A stretch of DNA of 22,559 nucleotides, taken from the IMG/VR virus record IMGVR_UViG_3300017739_000126, positions 1-22,559 of that record; one strand, 5' to 3'. The notes under the pieces were generated by a model. It was not told the origin of the DNA and ran no database searches. It saw nothing but the letters and a program-made list of their open reading frames with translations. The number at the start of each line of letters is the position of its first letter. The first letter of the stretch is position 1. The stretch is from a virus. Made by a program: the position numbers and the translations under genes. Shown piece after piece: positions 16,401 to 22,559 of the stretch.

Positions 16401-16681
16401 AATCCTAGCCCAGTCTTCTCACCAATAGTGCCTAGTGTCTCTCCAACAGCGCCTTTTATTTGTTTCTTACCACGAGCAAAACCACGACCTATAGCCGTGC
16501 CATCATCAACTTCTTCAGGGGGTTCGCCAAAAGCGTCTTCGTAAGCAGCGGCGATTCTTAGTCTATCACGCTCCAGAACTTGCGCCATCTTAGCAAAGTC
16601 AGAATCAGTGGGAATATCTCCTGCGATTTCAAAATCGTAACCTTGCCCTGTTCGAGGATCGATATATTGATAATTACCCAT
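10472..16681 (-). CDS. giant internal-virion / polyvalent protein with zincin metallopeptidase motif
   Basis: 2069 residues, the largest gene here and the last of the late operon. Residues 130-300 have Gly/Ala-rich hydrophobic stretches (LGIGLGAAVAAPLVG, FVGGAVAAGAATAPILFG) that could insert in membranes, typical of phage ejection proteins. Residues 305-700 are a low-complexity linker. A zincin follows: LHEMTHA (H1016, E1017, H1020), with NLDEFVAEAF supplying the likely third ligand (E1060 or E1064). Beyond about 1150 is a long helical region recalling the C-terminal domains of phage polyvalent proteins (LPD38-like). A hydrophobic segment at about 1795-1825 is followed by an acidic cluster, DDDEDDFE. 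By position it is comparable to T7 gp16, but no lytic transglycosylase motif is visible. Protease activity is inferred from the motif; self-processing or host-directed cleavage are both possible. Confidence 0.88.
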   Translation of the reverse strand: MGNYQYIDPRTGQGYDFEIAGDIPTDSDFAKMAQVLERDRLRIAAAYEDAFGEPPEEVDDGTAIGRGFARGKKQIKGAVGETLGTIGEKTGLGFLEDYGEGLEERAQQELGELMLEQPERLQSTDVDSVGSALQYAGEVVGEQIPQLGIGLGAAVAAPLVGLSGFVGGAVAAGAATAPILFGNNIQRQEDEVAAGKKASVDVGSALTATFGQATLEGIADKVLLGGAFRSLGKSLFTRTGSRIGSGATTEGLTEVGQQMMERAQAGLPIDSDDAIAEYREAAIAGGLIGGGTRATFGAIGEGDPDTETGGTTRGQGTKVAQGTQTAPQLQKGQTQGELFAESEITAAQEKDARNKADPAPPKGKAEKSEGEIAEDSAVAGATTGDTVSADALNKEEQNVVNKAAREQEKAAKKATAKTNEYLKDKPKEDRAASIKSEQTGQQIEVGKEPVQGELFAEEQTIDDDFLADLNVPKQALIRREGTAKSLIGKKVSDEGVFDELRNFARISSVPEAKEGVQGFLDGLEVEDAGGDGTTTGGTGAGVQDSGSGVAGTRRARSRDQDPSNATSPNTEGVGTNLPDPELPAVAAGEQSGALRRSGIGVGEASGAAGQVFPGVTRFKDSDRVLAAQQDRLAPPPVSRTETTQEAAPEADVQAQQELNVAAQQALNDRFVLEPANNKEGKATAVARQYYEEQQLESQESDPTNADDKQAILNLFSIQKNQLTEEAKAAKIFFDRFRRPIDALEEIGGMEVVGPTQYVRKNYNADEFDFYRGMTKSKALAARKWAQLNLSEEASSRIALAAQRIRKDTSKFNPSDKEIEAGRAAKKEAKNFRDAQNLAYKRQVDEIVKQNNLVASIPAQIEAMPEQRQIIPDLEGAFKNYLRDPQGLNFTQAEIDTMTPAQIQEYRDGYNYSYQLGLYLDADAVHGLDIALLPSVRNALMNGNLRGALDAVATTSQVDSIREIAAKLGAVVGDTQVRVVDNLSQTTGRNSAGMFEPETNTIFIDATNGMNVHTILHEMTHAATSASIANPSLPETKQLQTIFDNVREQFGEAYGTANLDEFVAEAFSNPEFQSALALTKVDGGRLTGWEKFTGAVKRIIRKILGLSPSPTALSEVNRIIDGMLSPSPATRAAAPMLMLAGSKTGAKNLARGAASVVPEGIRTSVADSADVIFNEGASRTLRSWYLNTLPVNILTDKAKKFIPFARELNTIINTMSGSLRKKSEMLDSILFNLHKWQRKNKDKAQILNNLIPRSTYLQVDPSRTDVEYMKDIRNDKERSAEYDQLRAEYNKLNPEGQAFYRQMRNYFQDTYKEIMEALDIRLEATITNIDQRKAAMAKIKEMMQKQSGIITPYFPLMRKGAYRLTYQAADPSTGRPERFVEYYSTERKATQALQAAENAGAKETSITSASKRFEYENNPSPGFVGDLFDTLNGANVSPEAMSEVIDLVLDAMPERSFLQGFRRRGNVRGFIGDVTPTGMGGTEFDAYTMMKEKGRDLNRQLVQMKASAELVGFKNKLTSGKYDQDPRTAMMAGKLAQIATFAQSPDINRASQIVNSLGFGYTMGLNFSSAAITFFDVAMSAMPVLAGKHGVGATSRTFGTASKLFMGAPKTRTVMVTGPDGQPVQQEVNMGAFGKSIANYELDQLPAILQDNRGDILIEMGTDQGQFNQSMTQENLEMGRGAPLETFNKFSSFMFHHSERFNRETTLTSAYLLEVQKLRREKGDLTEADYRDAAQEAIDATEFTLGATASAGRPIVAQSGIGNVLFLFKRFAISKYYMMAKLAKEAAMGDPVARAAGRNFLISTGIFAGLGGMPMMGAIGVLYNMFADDDEDDFEAATRKFVGEGIYGGLANEMLGVDLANRISMNSLLYRAPIIDKDQSNLWTLVEQLGGPVIGVGLSIERGIGDVYEGEWYRGVESMVPASVRNGMKSFRFATEGATTRRGDAITEDINPYNVAMQLAGFAPQSYIQRLEVNKNERRKQTSLDSKRTKLLRRRNMAMREGDYEEVQEVDELIAEFNASIPEAFVRDELITAETKERSLKTFLRLSKNMRGGVSFTDGMLESLEEYDLD

Positions 16682-16693
16682 CGATTAACTTTC

Positions 16694-19057
16694 TTAGGAA
16701 ATCTTAGTTGGTATGAGTCCGCCTGTAGTACCTGCTGTATTAGACGCTATATTTGCTCCTATCTGACCACTATACATCCTAGTAAATTCATCTCTTATGG
16801 CTAACGCTTCTTTTAAAGCCGCATCGGCTGCAACTTTATCTGCTTGGGTGGTTGCGTTTGCTAGGACATCCCTTGCTTCATTTACTCTAGCCTGCGCGGC
16901 TGTCAACGCTGACGCGGTAATTGTAGGATTTTTCTTTCGGAGCATCGCTGCCGCCAGTGCATTATCGCCTCTTATTTGTGCAGCTTGTATTGTTGTTTGA
17001 TTTCTAGCATCAGCGATGTCCATGCTTGCTTGTAGTTTAAGCATATCTGTTTCAAAGGCATCTAGACCTTTTTGTGACTCGCGTAGAGCTGCTAATCCTG
17101 CTTTACCACCTTTGCCGATACCTTCACCGAAAGTTGCTGCTGGCCCCATCATAGCGAACCCTGCTTCTGCTAGTGCTAACCATTTGTTCTGGTCTGCTCT
17201 TTTTCTACGATCTGATAGTAATTTAGCAATTTCTGACTCAGGAGAACCAAATCCTGCGCCGCCTTCACCGCCATCGGTTACTGTATCAGGTTGATTAAAA
17301 CTCTCTTCTTGCAAACGCATTGCTTCTTCTGCTGATGTTTCGGCGTCTTCTGCTATGGTAGTAGGTTCAGTTATTGCTAGTTCTGGATCGTCTCTCCTAT
17401 CCTCATCTGCTTTTGGAGCAATTGATTCGCTCTTAAAACTATCAATAAACTCTCTTAGAGGTGGGGGTAGTCGATAAGAGTCGGCAAATTCTTGTCCTTT
17501 TCGGAGCTGTCTCTCTGTTACTGTTTCTGATCCACCACGCTGCGGATACTGTCCTGCAAGTTCGGCATCGTTAGGAAAAGCACCTGAAGCAGTGGGGTAA
17601 GGCAAGAAAGTAGGGTACTGCAAAGAAGATCCTCGATCTGAACTACGATCTCTTATGGAATCTTGTGCTAAAAAGTCATCTAAATCCATATACTTTTCAG
17701 GGTTAATTTGTCTGTCTATAGATCTATCTGGTGCACTTTCTGTTTTAATTTTAGCTCCTGCTTCTGGAACAGCGGACATGCCTTCTATAATACGGCGTTC
17801 TTCATCAGTAGGTTCGGGAGTAGCAGCTCCTTTAAAAGCTGTGCCGCCATAATACTGCAAAGCACTTGATAATGGCCCATCAATATTGGGATTGTTTTGT
17901 TGTCCTGTAGGTGGAGGAGTAAGACTATCCAATATGGCCTGTCCTTGTTTTTCAGCCGCATCTGGATCTATTTCATAGGGGTATGACTCCCCAGGAAGAT
18001 TAACCCCAGGAAGATCAGACCTACGACTCGCTAAAAATTCAGCTAACTGTTGAGCAGGGTCTGTATCTGCACCGCGAGTACCTACTCCAGAATCTATAAT
18101 TTGTCTTAGCAATAACGGCGAATCTAAAGCCATTTCAGGAACACTGCTATCAAGAGACATAGAACCTAAACCACCTGCGGTATCCATATTAAGACGTGGA
18201 TCGCTAACTGCTTCTGGGGCAACAAAAGTTGTGGAGTCTGGGTCTATTTCTTGTAAAGATTGAGGGTCTGTATAGTCTATAGTAGGTGCTTTATTAGTGC
18301 TCTGATTAACACGTTCACCGCCTAGATAAGTGCTTTGTGAAGGATCACGATAAGATTTGTTACCAAAATTACCCTGACGCTCCATCCTTCGTAGGTCACG
18401 CTCACTTAAAGTAGTACGACCAAGAGGTAACTTCCCCGTAGATTTTTTTAAATAACCTTGAAGCATAGACTCTGCTTCGCGTACAGCATCTATACCATAA
18501 TTAGCAATAAGTGCCTCCTTATCACCGCCTCTTTGCAACACGGCTGCAATTTGCATCAAATCAGAATTGCCAAACTGTTCTGTGAAATATTCTGTCATAG
18601 GGCTAAACGGATTTTCACGCAGGATACTCCCCTGCACTAGAGGTTCGTCAACATCTAAAAGTCTTCTTTGCTCTCTTAATGACAAAGCCGATCCCTGATT
18701 AAGGCGCATGATCCCACCATCCGCTGCCATCTGTGGTTGCTGTGGAGCACGTGTTGCCTGCATCGGCATGGCTTGGTCTATACCTGTATCTTGCGACACG
18801 GCTGTGTTTGGAGCCATAGCGCCTGCCATTGCCATTAGACCTTCTTGTGGCACACCTGCGCCTGTAATCATCTCTTCTGCTACAGTCGGCATATCGGCTG
18901 CTTCTCGACGTTTGAAATCATCACGCATGCGCTTACGTCTTTGTAGCTCACCTAAAACTAAAAACTGTGGTAGGTTACCCGAAGGACGTTGCATTTCACC
19001 CATCAGCCTGTTGTCAGGATAGTCTTTTAGGCTTTCTTGAAGATCAATTATGTTCAT
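16694..19057 (-). CDS. internal virion / ejection-type protein
   Basis: 787 residues. The first 75 (DLQESLKDYPDNRLMGEMQR, LPQFLVLGELQRRKRMRDDF, then TVAEEMI) match a recurring N-terminal module of marine podovirus virion proteins. Near residue 110 is AADGGIMRLNQGS, a motif shared with the 385-residue protein. Residues 130-620 are polar and repeat-poor with many Pro, Asp, Ser and Gln, probably extended. After residue 624 (NKWLALAEAGFAMMG) comes an Ala/Gly-rich, weakly hydrophobic segment and long helices (residues 650-760). The layout suits an internal core protein released with the DNA. The start ATG overlaps the upstream stop (ATGA), with GAGGG about nine bases upstream. Function is inferred from context and family resemblance. 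Confidence 0.8.
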   Translation of the reverse strand: MNIIDLQESLKDYPDNRLMGEMQRPSGNLPQFLVLGELQRRKRMRDDFKRREAADMPTVAEEMITGAGVPQEGLMAMAGAMAPNTAVSQDTGIDQAMPMQATRAPQQPQMAADGGIMRLNQGSALSLREQRRLLDVDEPLVQGSILRENPFSPMTEYFTEQFGNSDLMQIAAVLQRGGDKEALIANYGIDAVREAESMLQGYLKKSTGKLPLGRTTLSERDLRRMERQGNFGNKSYRDPSQSTYLGGERVNQSTNKAPTIDYTDPQSLQEIDPDSTTFVAPEAVSDPRLNMDTAGGLGSMSLDSSVPEMALDSPLLLRQIIDSGVGTRGADTDPAQQLAEFLASRRSDLPGVNLPGESYPYEIDPDAAEKQGQAILDSLTPPPTGQQNNPNIDGPLSSALQYYGGTAFKGAATPEPTDEERRIIEGMSAVPEAGAKIKTESAPDRSIDRQINPEKYMDLDDFLAQDSIRDRSSDRGSSLQYPTFLPYPTASGAFPNDAELAGQYPQRGGSETVTERQLRKGQEFADSYRLPPPLREFIDSFKSESIAPKADEDRRDDPELAITEPTTIAEDAETSAEEAMRLQEESFNQPDTVTDGGEGGAGFGSPESEIAKLLSDRRKRADQNKWLALAEAGFAMMGPAATFGEGIGKGGKAGLAALRESQKGLDAFETDMLKLQASMDIADARNQTTIQAAQIRGDNALAAAMLRKKNPTITASALTAAQARVNEARDVLANATTQADKVAADAALKEALAIRDEFTRMYSGQIGANIASNTAGTTGGLIPTKIS

Positions 19058-20097
19058 CCTGTTAGCCCTCTATAAAGTCCCAAGGCCGAAATGCCTGCAC
19101 CAAGAGCCGATGATAGTGGATTGTATGCCTGCATACGTTGTATATCTACGTTTGGCGTCACGGGCATGCCTCTCAAAAGTCCTGCTATACGCTCATACTG
19201 CTGTGCAGGGAACTCTCTCTGACGTACAAAGTCTTCATAAGACATATCAAGACGAGCCTGATCCTCTGCACGGATGTCACGACCAATAGTATCAAGTAGC
19301 TGTGCACCCTGTATATCGGAGGCACGTTGACGTTCTCCTAGACTGGCTAGACCTGCGCCCATGTTGGCAAACTGCTGCCCCATGCCACCTAGTTGATTGG
19401 CTGCGCCTAATGCTGCTTGCTCACCTGCAAGTCTCTGACCTATGCCAAACTGTCTATCTGAACGATCAGCTTCAAACTGACGAGATGCTTGTTCAAACGC
19501 CTGCTGCTGACCCATAGCTTGTATATCACCAAGCTGTCTCTGTAATCCTTCTTGTGCCAAGGCATCAACAACGCCCCTACGAGAGCCACCAAATGCACCT
19601 GCGCTTACAGCATCTGCATCTCTTCCTGCTTGAGACCTGTCAAAATCTGTTCTTGCTTGTCGCTTCTGAACGTCCACAACGTTCTGCATATATGGAGACA
19701 TGTACTGCTGTACTGCACCACCTGTAAAAGTTGTAGGATCGTATTGCCCTGCACCTCTAAGCCTACCCACTGCTTGATCTGTATATCCAATACCACGACC
19801 AGTAGCAGACATACCTAGTCTACCTGCTTGCTGTGCTTCTGGCATACCTGCGATACCTTGTTGAGCAATACCTCGTGTCATGGCACGAGATGCACCTATA
19901 TCGCCGTACATATTGGACGAGCTTAATCTTTCCCCAGGATATGGTTGATAGGTAGATTGTCCTGTATACGGGTTGAACGGTAGAAGGGCATCTTCAGCAC
20001 CCTGCAAGACCCGACGAAAGTACGGATCAGCGTACTCAGGTAAGCTTGTGGTACGTGTCGTAGTATCTGTAGGTATTTGCTGACTGCCTTTGCCCAT
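19054..20097 (-). CDS. internal virion / ejection-type protein
   Basis: 347 residues, rich in Gln, Gly, Ala and Arg. The central block is characteristic of a family found in marine podoviruses and related phages: QYMSPYMQNVVDVQKRQART (131-150), then AGAFGGSRRGVVDALAQEG (166-184), then DIQAMGQQQAFEQASRQFEA. The C-terminal hydrophobic tail (NPLSSALGAGISALGLYRG) ends the protein. Long amphipathic helices with a repeated Q-x-x-A-F pattern suggest a helical assembly, as in ejected core proteins that line a channel. One base separates it from the upstream GNAT-like gene and it overlaps the next gene by four bases. No enzymatic motif seen. Confidence 0.8.
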   Translation of the reverse strand: MGKGSQQIPTDTTTRTTSLPEYADPYFRRVLQGAEDALLPFNPYTGQSTYQPYPGERLSSSNMYGDIGASRAMTRGIAQQGIAGMPEAQQAGRLGMSATGRGIGYTDQAVGRLRGAGQYDPTTFTGGAVQQYMSPYMQNVVDVQKRQARTDFDRSQAGRDADAVSAGAFGGSRRGVVDALAQEGLQRQLGDIQAMGQQQAFEQASRQFEADRSDRQFGIGQRLAGEQAALGAANQLGGMGQQFANMGAGLASLGERQRASDIQGAQLLDTIGRDIRAEDQARLDMSYEDFVRQREFPAQQYERIAGLLRGMPVTPNVDIQRMQAYNPLSSALGAGISALGLYRGLTG

Positions 20098-20098
20098 C

Positions 20099-20512
20099 TT
20101 ATAACTCCATTCGGTAAGCTATGTACTCAGGATAGAATCCATATTTCTTCAACGCTCTACCCCAACCTTTTCTTCCATAGCCCTCTAGGTGACTACAGTC
20201 TAACTCATTTGCGTAACGCTTCATAGTATCAATCAACTGATCTTCCCATTCTTTCATTTGCGTTCCGCCTACCCAGTCTAAGGCCAGTGCTTTACGTTGA
20301 GGATATATTATAAGTCTTGTAGTAAATGCAGCTACTATTTTGTCGTCGTCATCTAATACAACCCAAAGAACGTAAGTACCATCAAAAACACCATCTAGTA
20401 TATCTATTACACTTGTTTTGTCTTTGACTGTCTTTACAGCCCTGTTTAATATCTCTTCAACATCCTTCCATACACGGCCCACTGCCTTTTCAGGCACTAA
20501 GCTAATTCTCAC
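20099..20512 (-). CDS. GNAT-fold protein, probably degenerate acetyltransferase
   Basis: 137 residues with a GNAT layout: N-terminal helices, strands TYVLWVVLDDDDKIVAAFTT and RLIIY, ALALDWVGG, then helix QLIDTMKRYANELDC, then GRALKKYGFYPEYIAYRMEL at the end (GNAT motif B, 'Y..GF'). The acetyl-CoA pyrophosphate loop (Q/R-x-x-G-x-G/A) is not preserved before the long helix (MKEWEDQ occupies it), so activity is doubtful. Phages often carry such a GNAT-fold protein among internal virion genes; T7 gp13 is a comparable small one. The start is GTG, directly abutting the upstream stop (TAAGTG). Confidence 0.75.
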   Translation of the reverse strand: MRISLVPEKAVGRVWKDVEEILNRAVKTVKDKTSVIDILDGVFDGTYVLWVVLDDDDKIVAAFTTRLIIYPQRKALALDWVGGTQMKEWEDQLIDTMKRYANELDCSHLEGYGRKGWGRALKKYGFYPEYIAYRMEL

Positions 20513-21670
20513 TTATCCCACCATTTGTTCAAGTTTCTTGGGTGCATCCTCTTCAGCACGGTTAACAATATCAAGAAAGCCACCACCGTATGCTTTTTCT
20601 AGCGCATCAGTAGTTTTCTTTCTCAGCACAAACTCTCCATCAGACAACAGGACATCTTGTTCTCCTTCAAGTGTCGCAGGAACCATGTCATCAACGCCAG
20701 AACCATCTCCTGGGCCTTCAACCATTCCCTGTTCACCTGCTGCAAAGCGTTCTACAGTCTCATCAAACTCTCCAGACTGTACCTTATCGACGAGGTTGCG
20801 TAGTGCTTCCTCACCGTATTTCATAACAAACATAGCCAAAGCCATTTCAGCTTCTTCTTCAACAATCATCTCTTTTATTGCCAAGATAGCATTCATAATG
20901 AGGTCTTTTTCATTCATGCCTGCTTCTTCCATCATTGCATCAGCGTCGGCTTCAGCTTCGCCACCTTCGGCTAGAGCCATTATGCCACCATCTGCATACG
21001 TGTATGGGTATTGTGGGGTACTTCCGTCAGGACGTGGCATACGTCTGTAGTTAAAATAATTTGCCTCTCCAAACCCACCTGCATATGGATTAGGGTTAAG
21101 CGTTCGTATCATCGGATTCGGCAAAGGAGGTCTTGTTTCCGTATCTCCACTGTCTGCTGCACGATTCTCGTACCCCTGCTGCATTAACTGCATGTCGGTC
21201 ATAGTTTGACCTATCATCCCAGGTGTAAACCCTTGCTGCGCCGCAGTAAGTGCACCGCCTTTAGTAGCGTTTGGAGTAGTGCCGAAGGGCATAGCTGCAT
21301 TTGCTGTCTCTGTTCCAAGAAATTTAGTGGCTAGATTAGACGGATCGCCTGCTACAATAGATGATGCGGAAGGGCTTGGGGCGGTTATACTTTGTATAAA
21401 CCCAGGTTTTGTTGCTGCCCCTGCGCCTTGTGCTGTGTTAATTGCGTTTGTGCTAGTCGAACCAGACAGCCCACCAAGTACTTTACCGCCAAGAAATGAC
21501 GCCATACCTGTTTGTATGCCTTTGCCTATGTCTCCTGTCTGTACAAACGATCCTAGCCCTGCACCGATCCCTGCTAGTGCGGGTACTGACATTGCACCAA
21601 GAGTAGCTCCAAGTGCACCTGAACCTGCTAGTGCGGGTAATCCTATGCTAAATAACAGTGGCAGAACCAT
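20513..21670 (-). CDS. Gly-rich virion-associated protein with GPGDG...LSDGEF signature
   Basis: 385 residues. The first 70 are Gly/Ala/Leu-rich and weakly hydrophobic (LFSIGLPALAGSGALGATLG). YADGGIMALAEGG lies at 225-237, followed by an acidic helical stretch (EEEAEMALAMFVMKYGEEAL). The C-terminal segment VEGPGDGSGVDDMVPATLEG and LLSDGEFVL (319-349) is a signature I know from many marine phage structural proteins (GPGDG..D.IPA..EG....LSDGEFV). The family has no settled function. It has a good ribosome site, GGAG, on the minus strand at 21680-21677. It lies just after the lysis genes with a possible promoter in front. Confidence 0.82.
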   Translation of the reverse strand: MVLPLLFSIGLPALAGSGALGATLGAMSVPALAGIGAGLGSFVQTGDIGKGIQTGMASFLGGKVLGGLSGSTSTNAINTAQGAGAATKPGFIQSITAPSPSASSIVAGDPSNLATKFLGTETANAAMPFGTTPNATKGGALTAAQQGFTPGMIGQTMTDMQLMQQGYENRAADSGDTETRPPLPNPMIRTLNPNPYAGGFGEANYFNYRRMPRPDGSTPQYPYTYADGGIMALAEGGEAEADADAMMEEAGMNEKDLIMNAILAIKEMIVEEEAEMALAMFVMKYGEEALRNLVDKVQSGEFDETVERFAAGEQGMVEGPGDGSGVDDMVPATLEGEQDVLLSDGEFVLRKKTTDALEKAYGGGFLDIVNRAEEDAPKKLEQMVG

Positions 21671-21693
21671 TTACATCTCCAAAACTTACACAA

Positions 21694-21722
21694 ACTCTAA
21701 CATCAAAAGTTTAAACTGGCAA
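21694..21722 (-). promoter_or_regulatory. possible sigma70-like promoter ahead of the virion block
   Basis: On the minus strand TTGCCA (21722-21717), a 17-base spacer and TAGAGT (21699-21694) sit directly after the endolysin stop codon and about 24 bases before the next start. The spacer contains the perfect 10-bp palindrome AGTTTAAACT (21708-21717). The -10 match is only 4 of 6, so the call is tentative. The 52-base gap itself is unusual in this tightly packed operon. Confidence 0.3.
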
Positions 21723-22331
21723 TTATGTTAACCATTCGTATATCTTCTTAGTCTCTTCTTTACGGTGCTTTAGTCCGTTATAGCCACCGTTTACTCTTTT
21801 TGTGATGGTCTTTATCGTCTCATCATTGACGCCTTCATCGCATATCCCCCACAACTTGTTTCTGTGAAAGAACCAAATAGCACTCTCCATAGGGTATTTT
21901 GTAGCCACAAGATCAGGATCTTTCATAATTTCTGGTAGATCCATATCTGCTGCAAACTGAGAATAGTTCATTTTTCCAGTACATTGTAAAAATCCGCGTC
22001 CCCGATATAACCATCCTTGTCCGTCATTTTGCATCCTGTCACCGTACACGCGGTCAGCAAGAGCTTGTGGGTTACGTGCACAGCTTTCGGCATCGCTTTC
22101 TGATTTGAAGTATTTACCAAACACTGCCAGTATGGATTCTTTGCTATAGTTTAGGTTCTCTTGTGTATAACGAAACGTACCACTCTCGTGCACAAGCTGC
22201 CCTAAGAAGTGCGCTCCACGCTCTGGATTTAAAGCGTAGTGGTCACAGATCTTTTTTGCAGTATTAGGACCAAATGCACCATCAGGTGTAGCCCCTATCT
22301 TTTCTTGTAATGTTTTTAGTGCTTCACTCAT
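21723..22331 (-). CDS. endolysin, GH19 chitinase-like muramidase with N-terminal peptidoglycan-binding segment
   Basis: 202 residues. The N-terminal part (ALKTLQEKIGATPDGAFGPN, then TAKKI) resembles a short peptidoglycan-binding repeat. The catalytic domain has HFLGQLVHESGTFRYTQENL, with Glu49 and Glu58 as the likely GH19 catalytic pair. It continues with YRGRGFLQCTGKMNY (109-123), ITKRVNGGYNGLKHR and IYEWL at the end, as in phage GH19 lysozymes. It cleaves the peptidoglycan glycan strand at the end of infection. The start is ATG 22331 with strong AAAGGAG (22345-22339). No signal peptide, so it needs a holin or an equivalent. It overlaps the upstream membrane protein gene by eight bases. Confidence 0.9.
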   Translation of the reverse strand: MSEALKTLQEKIGATPDGAFGPNTAKKICDHYALNPERGAHFLGQLVHESGTFRYTQENLNYSKESILAVFGKYFKSESDAESCARNPQALADRVYGDRMQNDGQGWLYRGRGFLQCTGKMNYSQFAADMDLPEIMKDPDLVATKYPMESAIWFFHRNKLWGICDEGVNDETIKTITKRVNGGYNGLKHRKEETKKIYEWLT

Positions 22332-22559
22332 CTACAAACTCCTTTGAGCCACAGACACGCTCATAGACCATGTCAGAGGTATAACTCTCTGCCCACTTGT
22401 TTTCCGTAAAAGTGCAGAACTCCCACAAATCATCTACATCTGAGCTGATTAGCTCGATAACGTCTTGTTGTGCAGACACTGTTCCCTCAAGATGTTCGAT
22501 GTCGTGAACCATTCCACTTATATACCATACAAGAGCTACCAACTGCACAGCCATAGCAA
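22324..22559 (-). CDS. membrane-anchored coiled-coil protein of the lysis cassette (cut by right edge)
   Basis: The frame is open to the right edge. ATG 22554 is the first visible start, but the gene may begin outside. The product has one hydrophobic N-terminal segment (AVQLVALVWYISGMV), then a coiled-coil-like stretch (HDIEHLEGTVSAQQDVIELI), then an acidic tail with two cysteines. One anchor followed by a periplasmic or cytoplasmic helix, next to the endolysin, fits an Rz/i-spanin-like or pinholin-like protein. There is no firm family motif. Confidence 0.6.
   Translation of the reverse strand, partial: AMAVQLVALVWYISGMVHDIEHLEGTVSAQQDVIELISSDVDDLWEFCTFTENKWAESYTSDMVYERVCGSKEFVDE

Noticed and set aside
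20418-21050. 210-residue plus-strand frame over the 385-residue and GNAT-like genes
   Set aside because: Ser/Pro-rich composition is what antisense of Gly/Ala/Glu-rich codons gives. It spans two real genes and has no supporting start signal.
21279-21731. 150-residue plus-strand frame over the 385-residue gene
   Set aside because: Low-complexity antisense product (Pro/Ala/Ser-rich), no motif, opposite to a gene with a recognisable signature.
1-22559. tRNA or other structured RNA genes
   Set aside because: No cloverleaf-like segment with a T-loop consensus was noticed in the few non-coding gaps, all of which are about 100 bases or shorter.

Overview
The window is a piece of a tailed-phage genome. 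It most resembles short-tailed (podovirus-type) phages known from marine metagenomes: the virion protein families, the Leu-type family A DNA polymerase and the densely overlapping small genes all fit that group. Neither end is a genome end, since a gene is cut at each edge. No terminase, portal, capsid or integrase gene is visible. They probably lie outside the window, most likely to the right, upstream of the minus-strand late genes. The host cannot be named from the sequence; a marine Gram-negative bacterium is an inference from the family resemblances.

The window has two convergent halves. The left half (1-10394, plus strand) is an early/replication operon. It begins with small proteins, including a helix-turn-helix protein fused to a DUF6378-like domain. 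Then come DNA polymerase A, a Cas4/RecB-like Fe-S nuclease, a very basic HNH-like protein, an SNF2-type helicase, a Gam-like protein, an excisionase-like DNA-binding protein, a four-cysteine protein, an acidic-tailed single-strand DNA-binding protein, and a 937-residue primase-helicase fusion. Almost every junction is a 1-4 base stop/start overlap. The three uncoupled junctions (before the SNF2, Gam-like and primase-helicase genes) each carry an inverted repeat just upstream of a GGAG ribosome binding site. A strong intrinsic terminator at 10445-10473 ends the operon.

The right half (22559-10472, minus strand) is a late operon, read right to left. It holds a membrane-anchored coiled-coil protein, a GH19-type endolysin, a Gly-rich virion protein, a degenerate GNAT-fold protein, two internal-virion/ejection-type proteins, and a giant 2069-residue polyvalent protein with an HEMTH zincin metallopeptidase motif. 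The last five look like the set of proteins that travels with, or injects, the genome.

Together the early genes can supply priming, unwinding, synthesis with proofreading, end resection, strand protection and possibly protection from host nucleases, without a DnaB- or T7 gp4-type helicase. This combination (PolA with Leu at the 762-equivalent position, Cas4-like nuclease, SNF2 helicase, DUF2815-like SSB, large primase/helicase) parallels the replication modules of many temperate phages of Firmicutes. The least explained items are the giant ejected protease-like polypeptide with its repeated QGELFAE motif, the ADGGIM motif shared by two virion proteins, the structured uncoupled junctions, and the HTH-DUF6378 fusion.
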